From Prorocentrum cordatum (taxonomy: Eukaryota; Sar; Dinophyceae; Prorocentrales; Prorocentraceae): a DNA stretch of 64,000 bases. Both the position numbers and the translations under genes were made by a program. The stretch lies in assembly GCA_963575745.1 (NCBI GenBank), contig CAUYUJ010022426.1, positions 58,501 to 122,500 of the forward strand. Direction: 5' to 3'. Positions 11,010-21,826 of this stretch are shown here, in pieces. The notes under the pieces were generated by a model that had not been told where the DNA came from, did not search any database, and was given only the letters and a program-made list of their open reading frames with translations. Within the stretch, counting starts at the first letter, position 1, and the number at the start of each line of letters is the position of its first letter.

Positions 11010-11155
11010 CCGGTTCTCTCTATCTCTCTCTCTCTCGTTTTCTCTCTCTCTCTCTCTCTGGTTCTATCTCTCTCTCTCTCTCTCCCTCTCCCACTCTCTC
11101 TCTCTCTCTCTGCCTCTCTCTCTCTCTCTCTCCCTCTCTCTGTATCTCCTCCTCC
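11010..11155. repeat. (TC)n microsatellite
   Basis: Nearly pure TC dinucleotides. Confidence 0.95.
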
Positions 11156-11164
11156 CCCCCTGCG

Positions 11165-12245
11165 GTGAGGACTCCTGCTGTGAGGCTGTCCACTAGAATC
11201 CCTTTGTGGCGCCTTCCAAAGCGGTTCTGTTGTGAGGCCGTCCACTAGAATCCCTTGTTGTGGTGTTCTCCAACGGGTTCCGATTGTGAGGCTTTCCAAT
11301 GGAAGCCCGTGGTGGAGCTTTCCAAAGGATTCCACTTTCCACCAAAATCCCCTTGTGGTGCTGTCCAAAACCTCTGTGGTGCTTTCCAAAGGGTTCCGCT
11401 TGTGAAGCTCTCCAATGGAACTACTTTGTGGTGCTTTCCAAAGGGTTCCGAGTGTGAGGCGTTCCCATCGAATCTCCCTGCTGTGTTTCCCAAAAGATTC
11501 CGATTGTGAGCCTGTCCGATAGAATCCCCTTGGGGTGCTTTTCAAAGGCATCCTGTTGAGATGCTTTACAATCGAATCCTTCGGTGGTGCTTTCTGGCGG
11601 ATTCTTGTTGAGAGGCATTCCAATGCAACTCCTTTGTGATGCGTTCCAACGGGGTCCTGCTGTGCGCCTTTCCTATAGAATCCCTCTGTGATGCTTTACA
11701 AAACGAATCCGATTGTGAGGCTTTCCACTAGAATCCCTCTGCGGTGCTTTCCCAAGGATTCCGATCGTGAGGCTTTCCAGTAGAATCCCTCTGTGGTGCT
11801 TTCCAAAGGAATCCTGTTGAGAGGCGTTCCAATGGAACTCCTGTATCCCTTTGGGGTCCTTTCCAAATGAATCCTGTTGATAGGCTTTACAATCGAATCC
11901 TTCTGTGGTGTTTTCTGGCGGATTCTTGTTGAGAGGCTTTCCAATGCAACTCCTTTTTGATGCGTTCCAACGGGGTCCTGTTGTGCGCCCTTCCTATAGA
12001 ATCCCTCTGCGGTGCTTTCCAAAAAAATCCTGATGAGAGGCTTTACACTAGAATCCCTCCGTGGTGCTTTCCAAAGGACTCCGCTTGTGACTCTTTCCAA
12101 TAGAACCCCTTCTGTGGTGCTCTCCAAAGGAATCCTAGTGAGAGACTTTCCAACGGAACTTTTTCGTGTGTGTTTTTAATGTTCCTGTTGTGAGGCTTTC
12201 AAACGGAATCCCTTTGTGATACTTTCCAAAGGATTCCGATTGCGA
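11165..12245 (+). repeat. Minisatellite of about 51-55 bp units (GCTTTCCAAAGGNTTCCG)
   Basis: About 20 diverged copies combine GTGGTGCTTTCCAAAGG, ATTCCGATTGTGAGGC and TTTCCANTRGAATCCC. The minus-strand frames of 143-213 codons are repeat peptides. Confidence 0.85.
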
Positions 12246-12600
12246 GAGAGAGAGAGAGAGAGAAGCAGCGAGGACACAGACATGAAGGCAAGAAAGATGA
12301 TAAATGTAGGAGGGAAAGAGGATGAGGAGAATAATGAGAGGAATCAGGAGAATGGGGAGGAGATGGAGAATGAGGCGGCGAATGAAGAGAATGAGGAAAA
12401 AGAGAATGATGAATGTTGATGGGAATGATGAGGATGAGGCAAAATGAGGAGGAGCAAGATCATGAGGAATAATGTGGAGAATGGGGAGGAGGATGAGGAT
12501 GATGAGAGCGAGGAGGACGGGGCGAAAGATGAGGAGGCGAATGAAGAGGAAGAGGGTACGAGAGGAGGCGAAAGGAATGGTGACAAGGGGGCGAGCAGAT
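12246..12600. repeat. (GA)n run and degenerate purine-rich sequence
   Basis: Short GAGAGA run, then GATGAGGAGAATGANG-type degenerate repeats with no gene. Confidence 0.6.
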
Positions 12601-12803
12601 CATATCATACATATATATGGTAGCCCCCCCCCACATGATCATACATATTCGTCTTTACCGCGGCCGCCGATCGATATCTTCTTTCTCCGCTCCCTTCTCC
12701 TGTCTCTTCCTTTCTCTCCTCCTCCTCCTCCTCTTCCTCCTCCTCCTCCTCCTCCCCGTGCTATTCCTTCTCGGAATCATCGAAATCGTCAGAAACTAAA
12801 GCA
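12601..12803. other. Spacer with (CTC)n segment
   Basis: Unique sequence around an ATATATGGTAGCCCC stretch, then CTCCTCCTC. No gene seen. Confidence 0.4.
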
Positions 12804-12981
12804 AACCTCCAAAAAACCAAAGAAAAACCAAAAAAACCAAAAAAAACAAAAAAACTATGATTTCTGGAGAATTTCTGGAACGGCTGGCGACCAAAATTCG
12901 CCAGAAATCATAGTTTTTTTGGTTTTTTTGTTTTTTTTGTTTTTTTTGTTTTTTTTGGTTTTTTTGGTTTTTTACCTCCTC
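12804..12981. repeat. Large hairpin: A-rich and T-rich arms capped by CTATGATTTCTGG
   Basis: The left arm (12804-12867) and right arm (12901-12981) are near-perfect reverse complements, with (AAAAAACC)n opposite (GGTTTTTT)n and CTATGATTTCTGG opposite CCAGAAATCATAG. The loop is about 33 nt. A third CCAGAAATCATAG block occurs near 13,105. Confidence 0.9.
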
Positions 12982-13239
12982 CTCCTCCTCCGCCTCCACC
13001 TTCTCCCTCTTCTCCTCCCCCTCCACTCCCTCTTCTCCTTCTTCCCCTCTCCCCCTCCTCCGTTCTGCCGCCGGCCGGAGTAGGTACCGCAATTCCACCG
13101 ATTGTTCTCCAGAAATCATAGTTTTTTTGTTTTTGTTTGTTTGTTTGGTTTTCTGAAGGGTTTTCGCTGGCGTTCGGCCTCCACAGAAGGATTCCTATTG
13201 AAATCCTCTGCGAAAGAAGATTCCCATTGAGATCCTCTA

Positions 13240-15115
13240 CGGTTCCTCACCCTCCTCCTTCTGCAACTCACCCTCCTCATCATGCTCGCTTCGAGGCGAT
13301 ACTCACAAATCTAGTTGCGAACGCAGCTTCACAACTAGTTTTGCGAGGAACCTCCCGCTACAAGACACTACTCGCAAAACTAATTGTGAACGGCGCTCCA
13401 CAACTAGTTTTGTGAGTAATGAGTTCCTCCTCGTCATCGTCATGCTGCTCACTCTCCTCTTCTTCCTTCTCCTGCTCCTTCTGCTCCTCGTCATTCTGCC
13501 CCCTCGTCTCCGCTTCGAGGCGACACGCACAAATCTAGTTGTGAACGCAGCTTCACAACTAATTCTGCGAGGAACCTCCCGCTACGAGACACAACTCGCA
13601 AAACTAATTGTGAACGACGCTCCACAACTAGTTTTGTGAGTAATGAGTTCCGCCTCGTCGTCGTCATGCTGCTCACCCTCCTCTTCTTCCTTCTCCTGCT
13701 CCTCCTGCTCCTCTGCCCTCCTGCTCCTCCTAGTTGTGCAGCTGCGTTCACAACTAGATTTGTGAGTATCGCCTCGAAGCGGAGAGAAGGGGGCACAATG
13801 ACGAGGAGCAGGAGGAGGAGCAGGAGGAGGAAGAAGAAGAGGGTGAGGAGCATGACGATGACGAGGAGGAACTCCTTACTCACAAAACTAGTTGTGGAAC
13901 GCCGTTCACAACTAGTTTTGCGAGTAGTGTCTTGTAGCTGGAGGTTCCTCGCACAACTAGTTGTGCAGCTGAGTTCACAACTAGAGCTGTGAGTATTGCC
14001 TCGAAGCGGAGAGGAGGGGGCACAATGACGAGGAGCAGGAGGAGCAGGAGGAAGAAGAAGAGAAGGGCGAGGGGCATGACGATGCCCTCCTGCTCCTCCT
14101 GCTCCTCGTCAGCAGAACTAGTTGTCAACGGCGTTCCACAACTAGTTTTGTGAGTAATGAGTTCCTCCTCATCATCGTCATGCTCCGCACTCTCCTCTTC
14201 TTCCTCCTCCTGCTCCTCCTGCTCTTCTGCCCTCCTGCTCCTCCTGCTCGTCATTCTGCCCCCCCCCCTCTGCTCACCTTCCTCTTCTTCCTTCTCCTGC
14301 TCCTGCTCCTCCTGCTCCTCGTCATTGTGCCCCCTTCTCTCCGCTTTGAGGCGATACGCACAAATCTAGTTGTGAACGCAAATGCACAAGTACTCTTGCG
14401 AGGAACCTCCCGCTACGAATCACTACTCGCAGAACTAATTGTCAACGGCGCTCCACAACTAGTTTTGTGAGTAATGAGTTCCTCCTCGTCATCGTCATGC
14501 TGCTCACCCTCCTCTTCTTCCTTCCCCTGCTCCTCCTGCTCCTCCTGCTCCTCGTCATTGTGCCCCCTTCTCTCCGCTTCGAGGCGATACTCACAAATCT
14601 AGTTGTGAACGCAAATGCACAAGTACTCTTGCGAGGAACCTCCCGCTACAAGACACTACTCGCAAAATTAATTGCGAACGATGCTCCACAACTAGCGTTG
14701 TAAGTAATGAGTTCCTCCTCGTCATCGTCGTGCTGCTCACCCTCCTCTTCTTCCTTCTCCTGATCCTCCTGCTCCTCGTCATTGTGCCCCCTCCTCTCCG
14801 CTTCGAGGCAATACTCACAACTCTAGCTGTGAACTCAGCTGCACAACTAGTTTTGCGAGGAACCTCCCGCTACAAGACACTACTCGCAAAACTAGTTGTG
14901 AACGGCGTTCAACAACTAGTTTTGTGAGTAATGAGTTCCTCCTCGTCATCGTCATGCTCCTCACCCTCCTCTTCTTCCTCCTCCTGCTCTTGCTCCTCCT
15001 GCTCCTCGTCATTGTGCCCCCTTCTCTCCGCTTCGAGGCGATAGTCACAAATCTAGTTGTGAACGCAGCTGCACGACTATTTTTGCGAGGAACCTCCCGC
15101 TACAACACAATTCGC
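13240..15115. repeat. Satellite of about 224-233 bp with an inverted central segment
   Basis: The unit holds CGCTTCGAGGCGATACTCAC, AATCTAGTTGTGAACGCAGC, TTGCGAGGAACCTCCCGCTAC, CACAACTAGTTTTGTGAG and a CTCCTGCTCCTCGTCA tract. The CTTCGAGGCG block lies near 13291, 13515, 14345, 14578, 14802 and 15032 in plus orientation. Near 13780 and 14003 it is reverse-complemented. The repeated 75-78 codon hydrophobic ORFs come from the unit and are not credited as genes. Confidence 0.9.
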
Positions 15116-15440
15116 CATAGAATGATTCCTATTGAAATTATCAACAGAAGGATTCGCGTTGAAACCCTTCACAGAAGGAGACTTAGGTGGATGAGAAGGA
15201 AGAGAAGGAGGAATATGAGGCGGATGAGGAGGATCAGGAGGAGGAGGAGGGAGAGGGAGAAGAACCTCTATAAAACGATTCTTAATGATCAACTGCAACG
15301 CAGCCGATTGGATTGTAATGCGTTGCCAACGATTGAAGCCGCAAGCGCTTGGAATGCAATCGACTGGGTTGCGTCTGACAACGTAGCAAAACATAATCAA
15401 GAAGAGCAGGAGGAGGAAGGGGGATGAACGACTGGAGGGA
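15116..15440. other. Unique segment with an imperfect inverted repeat
   Basis: GCCGATTGGATTGTAATGCG (from about 15300) is partly complementary to CGCTTGGAATGCAATCGACT (ending near 15368). No gene recognised. Confidence 0.4.
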
Positions 15441-15479
15441 TCAAGGGAGCATGTGTATGATCATGTGGGGGGGGGCGAG

Positions 15480-15481
<2 letters not shown>

Positions 15482-15530
<49 letters not shown>
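15482..15530. repeat. (TA)n microsatellite
   Basis: About 22 perfect TA dinucleotides. Confidence 0.95.
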
Positions 15531-15531
<1 letters not shown>

Positions 15532-16424
15532 AATAGATAAATACACACACACACTCAATGGGCATGACGGCATTGTTCCGCTCATGTGTTGAGCGTGGGA
15601 GCGCGTGTACGATTTGGTCGACAGAGGTCGACGAGCTGGCTCGGGGGCGAGCTGAGCAAAAGTTGAGGTCAGGCTGGAACCCGTCCAAAAGCAGCGGCAC
15701 GGGAGTGCCCGTGTTCGAAACACAGCGCTCGAAGAAGCCCATCCCGAAACGTCTGAATGCGAACGCGGGGCAAGGAGGACAAGGAGGAGGACGACGACGA
15801 CGACGACGACGACGACGAGGCAGCGACGCGAGCGTGGAACTTTAGGAGGACCTTGATGCGGTCCCCTTGGACCGATTGGGAAGTCCGAAGAGGGCTCGCA
15901 GGCCGTCTCGAAGACCTCCACAGTCGGTGTAGCAGCCATCTGATCCGAGAAACGAGGAGGAGGAGGCGGAGATGCACGAAAGCAAATTCGCTTGATGCTG
16001 CTCGGCTCTCGGGGGGGGGCCTCCGCGAAGGCCGTTGGGGAATCTGTTCAGGAGCAGTGGTGCCGCTTGGAGAGATAAGGCCCGTCCGGGGAAACCAACT
16101 GGTACCGATACCGCCACTCCCGGGACCTCTCCCGGGGCGCGTTCTGACCAGAGTTTCGAGGCGAACCCAGCGGTGGCGACGAGGGCATAGGGCAGGCACC
16201 CGCTCCTCCTCTGGCCGTCGGGGGCCCCGTTTATGCTGGAGCTCTGACGGGGCGCTTGCGGAGCGCACAAGGCCCGCCTGCGCGTCCGCCTGGGCCCGCG
16301 GCATCTCGGGAGGCCTCGAAGGCCGCGGGGGGGCCCCCCCCAGACCCGCACGATCCCACCACGGAGGCCTGGGGCCCCGGATTTGGAGGCCCCAGGAAGT
16401 CTACTTCGAAATGTGCGTACTGGG
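15531..16424. other. Unique GC-rich region with (GAC)n at 15790-15825
   Basis: Both strands have open frames, for example 276 codons on plus and 211 codons on minus, but no recognised domain. The segment around 16101-16180 resembles 42445-42525 (CGCGTCTTGACCAG and GACGAGGG blocks), so part of it is a dispersed repeat. Confidence 0.35.
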
Positions 16425-16587
16425 CTACCTACCAGGCCACCCCAACCTAAACCGAAGACCCAAATCTCGGGTCGGGGGGGGTGCGGGTTCCATCCGATTT
16501 TTGTCAGTGCTCCCGGACCCCCCCCCTTGGAAATGTAGGGTAAAGTTGGGCCTCCGGGTCAGGTTGGGGTGGTCTGGTGGGTGGTGA
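16425..16587. mobile_element. Foldback/MITE-like element family A, copy 1
   Basis: The left end, CTACCTACCAGGCCACCCC plus AACC, is the inverted complement of the right end, which reads GGTTGGGGTGGTCTGGTGGG followed by TGGTGA. The arms include GACCCAAATCTCGGG and match copies at 53.0, 55.5 and 56.3 kb. There is no coding capacity, as expected of a non-autonomous element. Confidence 0.7.
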
Positions 16588-16847
16588 TATACAGATACAG
16601 TGTCCTCAGCTCCTTTCGTGACCTCATCAACAGCAAATGTTGAGGAGTACTCCTCCGGGGGTCCAGGGTCTCCCTCTTCCTCCCACTCCTCCTCATCCTC
16701 CTCCTCCTCCTGGAACGACTGCCAGAATGGGGACACCTGAAGAGTCTCATGGGGGCCTTCTGAGCTGCGTTGGGTGACTTTTGGGACCGCCTTGGAAGTC
16801 TTATCGGCCGTTTTGGGGACCTGTTGAATTCTCCTCTTGGACTTCAT
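16588..16847 (-). CDS. Hypothetical acidic ORF, possible exon remnant
   Basis: The minus-strand frame from the ATG at 16847 encodes about 85 residues of protein-like sequence. It has a basic N-terminus (MKSKRRIQQ), then VSPFWQSFQ, an acidic EEEEDEEEWEEEGD stretch and TFAVDEVTKGAEDT, before it runs into family A copy 1. I recognise no family. The acidic run is partly a GAG/CTC microsatellite, so the frame could be fortuitous. The foldback element would have truncated it. Confidence 0.25.
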
Positions 16848-17104
16848 CCTTCCTTTCCGTATCCTCGTCCTCCCCCCTGATCCGCATCCTCCTCATCATC
16901 GCCCTTCTGATCCTGGTCCTCATCATCCTCCACCCCCTCCCCCTCCCTTTGCTCATCTTTCCTCCTCCCGGTCCCCGCGCGGACAGGCAGACGCACCACC
17001 GCACCTCGCACACTTGACAGGAGCCCTCCCGCAGTGGACTGAAACTTTCGCGACGAGGATGCTGCAAATACACATGGCTGGATTCACATGACATACCCAG
17101 AGCT
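16848..17104. other. Unique spacer, no gene seen
   Basis: Pyrimidine-rich sequence, then a short unique stretch before the (GAC)n tract. Confidence 0.35.
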
Positions 17105-17200
17105 TGGCTGCGGTGACCGACGACGCCGACGACTGACCACGACGACGACGACAGACGAACAACGACGACGACGACGATTGACCATCGACGATCGACAATC
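17105..17200. repeat. Degenerate (GAC)n tract flanking the 3' side of the LINE
   Basis: GACGACGCCGACGACTGACC and ACGACGACGACGACAG closely resemble the tract at 23,145-23,275 on the other side of the LINE. Confidence 0.85.
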
Positions 17201-17409
17201 CTCCTGCACTCACCTCGCACCGCCTCTCCTCCTGGTTTCTCCTCCTCGTCCTTCTCTCCTGCCTGCGCCCTGCTCAGATTTCTCTTCCTCCCGCCTCCTC
17301 TTCCACCTTTTTTCCTTGTCCTCGACCAAACCAAGGCGCAACATGAGTCTGTCACGCCCATGCCACTTGCGCCTCCACGCCAGCGTGCGTGGATGGCGCC
17401 TGCAGCCGC

Positions 17410-18063
17410 TTACGCCACCGACGCCGCTGACATGGGTGGCGCCTGACTGCCGCTTGCGCCAACATCCGCAGGGGCAGATGGGCGGCGCTCTCCAAAACCT
17501 AGCCCCGAGGAGGTCTCACCGACACGTAGCACTTCCGAGGCAGTGAGTGGCTGCACAAGGTAGCCCCACTGCTTACTCACAGAAAACCTTCCGTGGGCGA
17601 GATTCGACAGCACTCGAGCACCCCAGGATCCGCGGAGTTGCGGTCCTGGGCAAGTACCCGAGAGCCTGGCCGAGACGACAGTCCCACTCGCCCCACACAC
17701 GCAGCACACCACACAGCACTGCCCCCCTCGAGCTGGAAGGCGTGCGAAACGTGCTGTCTGTCCCTTTCTGTCACCGTGCGCGCATGGGCCAGGTCGGCTC
17801 TCGACAGCACAGACGGCGCAATGGTGGGCGGTGCATACAGGGTGAGGGCAGGCGCCGCCTGCTGTCGCGACAACTTCGCACGGCTGGCAGCTTTCTTTGG
17901 AAGATGAGAAGAATCGAGGTCGGCCATGGGCGGCCCAATCTTGGCCGCCCAAGAGGCCCAGGCACGGAGAACTTTGGCCTTGTGTTTGATGGCCTTTTTC
18001 TGACATATTCGGGGATCCTCGACCTAGAGCACTGCCACTGCGCCCACTCGTCTGCGAGATCAC
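17410..18063 (-). pseudogene. LINE C-terminal tail after RNase H, frameshifted
   Basis: Several frames contribute. One reads AVWCAACVGRVG, a short Cys-x2-Cys pair near 17.7 kb. Another reads SGTCPGPQ followed by ARVLSNLAHGRFSVSKQWGYL (17.5-17.65 kb). A Cys-rich and GRHP-like tail of this kind closes many dinoflagellate LINE polyproteins as I recall them. The remaining sequence to 17,410 is GC-rich and open but not assigned. The pieces are in different frames, so no functional product is expected. Confidence 0.5.
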
Positions 18064-18818
18064 TCCCAGTCTTCAGCCAGGCTGTCGCGCGCCCGCTCTG
18101 CACCGCTGCGCGCGCGCAGCGCGAGCGCACCTTGACAACGTGCACGCGCTTCGATCCCCCCCCCTCATCCAGCCCCCCACCCGCCCCCAGACTTGAGTCC
18201 AGATATCCGCCCATGTGGAGCGAGAGGAGATGCAAAAGGCACGCCCGCGCACAACAGGCCGCCACGCACGAGCGCGCTGCCGGCGCACAGCGTGGACCCT
18301 GGCATGGCACGCTGCAGCGCACGACGCAGGGCCACGAGTTCGGCAGCATCGACGTCGACTAAGTCGAAATCGAGCGCGCCGCAGAAAACTGAAAGCGCGC
18401 GATCTGCATCTGGATGGACCGCAACGATAGTCCTAGCACCGACTGGCGACCGCATCGGGAAGCGCGGACCCATCCAGGAGCAATCTAAGAAGACGCGCCC
18501 CTGCATCTCCGCAGGCCCACCCCCGAACCAGCGGGAGGGCGGGCGCGACGAGGAGGGCAGAGGGGAGAGAAGGACGAAGCGCCTCTCAGCAAAAAGGCGA
18601 GGGAGAGGGTCGACGGAGGCACGCACCAGGCTGGCAGCAAAGTCGGGCGGCCGCGCTTCAGGGCGCATCTCCTCGCGCACGCCGCAGGCGGCATGGCGGC
18701 GCAGAGGCGCGCCTGGGCCCTGCCGGCGCAACTGACACACCTCGCCCTGCGCAAGACCCGCCCCCCCCATTGCTTGCGCCGTGGCCATTGGCCACCTGCA
18801 ACGACCGAGCGCAGGCAC
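17990..18818 (-). pseudogene. LINE RNase H domain with degenerate zinc motif
   Basis: The frame ending at 18165 shows CQLRRQGPGAPLRRHAAC, a remnant of the C-x2-C...H...C motif with the second Cys replaced. About 80 residues later, GRVFLDCSWM is the first RNase H strand (DG changed to DC), followed by DAAELVALRRALQRA and STLCAGSALVRGG, matching the AEL helix and the third catalytic block. In the next frame, VVKVRSRCARAAVQSG plus GSDLADEWAQW matches the last RNase H block. A frameshift lies between them near 18.17 kb. RNase H would remove RNA during second-strand synthesis, but this copy is dead. Confidence 0.65.
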
Positions 18819-18819
18819 C

Positions 18820-20530
18820 CCTTCTCCTGCGGCGCGAGGGCGGCGCTCTGAGGCAGCGAGCGAAGATGACCGATGCGCGCACCATTCATCAGCTCAGGCA
18901 CACCTTCGCGCTCGGCAACCTTGCTCCACAGCCAGCGCTCAATAACACGCACCAGCCACGCGCGCACAGTGCGAGGCGACTGCACTGAGAGATCCACCGA
19001 GCCTAAATCTTCGCGGCCCCACGCAAAACCCGACACCAAGACCGCAAGGCGTCTGGCGGTGGCTGCAAAACTAACTAAAGGATCCAGCTGCAAGCGGCAG
19101 GCAGGACAACAGAGACGAACAGGCGACAACATGAGCACGAGGGAGACACTTATCCAGCAAGACTGGAATTCTGAACGTGGGCTTGATGAGCCCTGGCTTC
19201 GCGCAGAGCTGAACTGCTGGCGCCGCACACTGCCCCCATACTTCGAGGAGGTTAGCACCGCGGCCTGCAGCGTAGTACGCAGCCGAGACTGCCGCGTGCT
19301 TGGTAACGTGCATGGGCCCACGGGCCCGAGCTCGAGCTGGCGCCCTGCGCCCCTGCCTGGTCAAGCGAGGCCTCACGGCCGCGGCAGAAAAATCAATTCC
19401 GAGGTTGCGCACATTAGCAGCACCGAGAACTTTGAAACTGCGAAGCTTGCGCACAAGCTGAGCACGGACCATGGGAGACGACGCAACGACACGACTCCTC
19501 CGACGCGCGACGGGAAGGTAGACTCGGTCCAGTTCAGCGCGCAGCATCTGAGTGGCACCAACTAGGTCGGTGAGCAGGCCTCGAGGCCTTCCAACCTGGC
19601 GCAGCCCAAAGTCGCGCACGATGAGACCCTGCCGTGCCAGACGATGACACTCACAGGCTCTGTCTACTGGCCCGAGGAGCACCATCTGCAGCGTGAGCGT
19701 CGCAAAGTAACACCCTGGAAGCACGGCCTGCGGCGCGCAAACTGGCGACGAAACAGCATCGTCCATGGATAGAACTCTCGGCGCTCTGTGCAACATCACA
19801 AGCAACTTCAACTTGCGAAACGGGAAACTCGTGCTGGCCGCAGCACGAATCAACTCGCCGAGGCGAATGTGTTCCTGCCAATCTAAGGGGATCAAGCCAC
19901 TCGAGAACCTCGCTCACGCGCCCATTCCGAGCTGGCTGCTTGGATCCATACGAAATTGCCGCTGCTGCGAACACTGGTGGCCCACCAATACGGGCGCGGA
20001 AGCTCGGCCTGCCACTTGCTGACTGAAGGGCTGCGGAGGCGACCCTGCCGGCGCGCCAGGATGCGCATCAAAGCTACGGGCCTGAGGCCGCCCTCCCGTT
20101 TGGTCAAAAACACCACGTTCGCATAGAAATCACGTCAACTGCAGGCCCGCCTTACGTCGCGCAAAATCAAGGAAGGCCACGAGGCCCTCATCAGGACGCG
20201 CCAAACGCTGCCGACGGGGAGATCTGATCGAAACCGCACCCCGAGCGGGGCGGGAAGGAACGCAGAACTCGTTAAAGCACCCAGGCTGGGCCCAAGACAA
20301 TCAGGCCCCAAGTCGGCGGGCCACGAAAGATCATCCTGCAGGGCGCCGACCTTCCGCCGCCCGGACCACCCCCCCTCCAAAAGTCGAACCTCCACTCTTA
20401 GTGGCTGGCGCTCCTGAGGGAGACAGACTGCTAGCGTGCCGCGGCGTCGCGGGCTTACTGCGCGCGCGCAGGGCGGCCCCTCCGTTGCGCGCGCGAGACT
20501 CGACCCAAGACTTCCACCCGCGGTTCTTGT
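18820..20530 (-). pseudogene. LINE reverse transcriptase domain, frameshifted, catalytic motif lost
   Basis: Reading the minus strand, VFLTKREGGLRPVALM (about 20.11-20.07 kb) is the RT block normally LPK..GG.RPI. After a frame change, SFPFRKLKLLVMLHRAPRVL and LPGCYFATLTLQMVLL (19.8-19.65 kb) are the helices before the active site. LIVRDFGLR at about 19.61-19.63 kb occupies the place of YVDD, so both the Tyr and the Asp pair are degraded. TDLVGATQMLRAELDRVYLP, SRVVASSP and ANVRNLGIDF follow as in active LINEs. RAWLVRVIERWLW near 18.95 kb belongs to the thumb or connection region. Frames change at least three times. Confidence 0.65.
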
Positions 20531-20584
20531 CAGACTCGGCGGCCTGATGAACGACAATAGCAAGCGCATGCGCCACCTGCGCAA

Positions 20585-20588
20585 GTGC

Positions 20589-20647
<59 letters not shown>

Positions 20648-20648
20648 G
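20585..20648. repeat. (GA)n microsatellite inside the LINE
   Basis: About 29 GA dinucleotides lie between the endonuclease and RT parts. On the LINE strand they translate as poly Ser-Leu. Such an insertion is expected only after the element stopped moving. Confidence 0.95.
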
Positions 20649-20659
20649 AAGCAACGCGC

Positions 20660-21150
20660 AGCACAGCGCACCACACGCCCGCGCACTCCGCGCCGCGGTC
20701 GCCACGAGGCGCGCGCGCGACAAGCTTGCGAGCCAAGCGAAGCGCGCAATTGCGAAGTGCGGGCGGCTGCCACACAGCGAGGCCATCGAGACACCTGGCG
20801 AAGAGTCTCCACCACAGGGCAGCAGCACTGAGGCAGGGGAAGGGGGGATCCTTGCCACCAGGCGCCTGCCGCACACAAAAGGTCGGGCCAGCCGATCTGC
20901 CGAAGAACTCTGGATTCGACTCGAGATCTAAATCGTAGACATCGGCCCAGTCACGCTCAGCCGTGTCGAGCCACAGCCTCCACCTGCTGCCCGGATCGAG
21001 ACCCTCAGACTGGATGGAAAAGTCAACCCAGTGCAGGGCAGGATCGGCGCGGCGGCAGCCTGTCGGAACGACAGCTGGCAGACGCTTGGGCACCTCCGCT
21101 ACCTTGTTGCTCAAGTCGCTGGTCTCACACTGCCTCAAGGCGAGGACCAC
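20660..21150 (-). pseudogene. LINE linker between endonuclease and RT
   Basis: VVLALRQCETSDLSNKV, PKRLPAVVPTGCRRADP and WRLWLDTAERDWADVYDL form protein-like sequence in one frame. This matches the region that follows the endonuclease in related elements, where the conserved P..GC and W...E signatures occur. It is in a different frame from the upstream endonuclease half and ends in the (GA)n run. Confidence 0.45.
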
Positions 21151-21199
21151 AGGATAGCGCGGCGTGGTGCCACCGTCGACGAGGAGCTCAGCCCGAGCC

Positions 21200-21813
21200 C
21201 CATAGCTCAGCGCCCTGGAGACAAAGAAAAGTCAATGCACCTGCAAGCACCAGCCGAACTGTTGGCGCACGTGGCACAAGCGGGCGCCACGCACACGGGG
21301 GCCTCCGTCCACTCGGAGCCTGTCAGAGATTCAGGCAGCATCTGGAAATCGCCACATAGCACAATGGGCATCGCAAGCTTATTGAGAGCTTCGCCGATGT
21401 GAATGAGAATGCGCCAGTTCCTGGGCCCAAGATCCTGACTAGAATGCAAATGCACCGTCGCGAAGGCGAAGGAAACCCACTGGTGCCAAGCCATGGCAAT
21501 GCAGAACCCGCGCGCGCCCAGCAGCGATATGGGTGTCCACGACCTCGAACCGTCGCAGCCCCGAAGCCTCGGACGCCATCTGCAGCAGCTCGCCAGAATT
21601 GCCGCCACGACCAGTGTCGGCTGCAGCACCCAGCGAGGCCTTCCAGCCAGCTTTGCCCAGCCTGCACTCCCATGCGTCCACCTTGGAGCGATCCGAATGA
21701 TGCCCCTGGACCGCAACTGCATCGGCGGCCTGCACCCTCGGATGCTTCAATATGGCATCGAGCCCAACCAACCTAGTCACACTGCTAGAAACGATAGTGA
21801 ACGTGTCATGCAC
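21200..21813 (-). pseudogene. LINE APE-like endonuclease domain, frameshifted
   Basis: The N-terminal half (frame of 21439-21813) reads VDAWECRLGKAGWKASLGAA and GRGGNSGELLQMA. The second half, in another frame, reads SFAFATVHLH, then VLCGDFQMLPESL near 21.35 kb, the GD(F/W)N-type motif of apurinic-like endonucleases, then RCIDFSL. The Asn of GDFN is Gln here. These enzymes nick the target DNA for primed reverse transcription. One frameshift near 21.5 kb separates the halves, so the domain is inactive. Confidence 0.65.
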
Positions 21814-21826
21814 ATCCTCGCGCCTG

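Noticed and set aside
13412-15050. Family of 75-78 residue hydrophobic proteins (MSNEFLLVIVMLL)
   Set aside because: These ORFs are phase-locked to the satellite unit and its CTCCTG tract, and antisense ORFs of the same length exist. No sign of independent coding.
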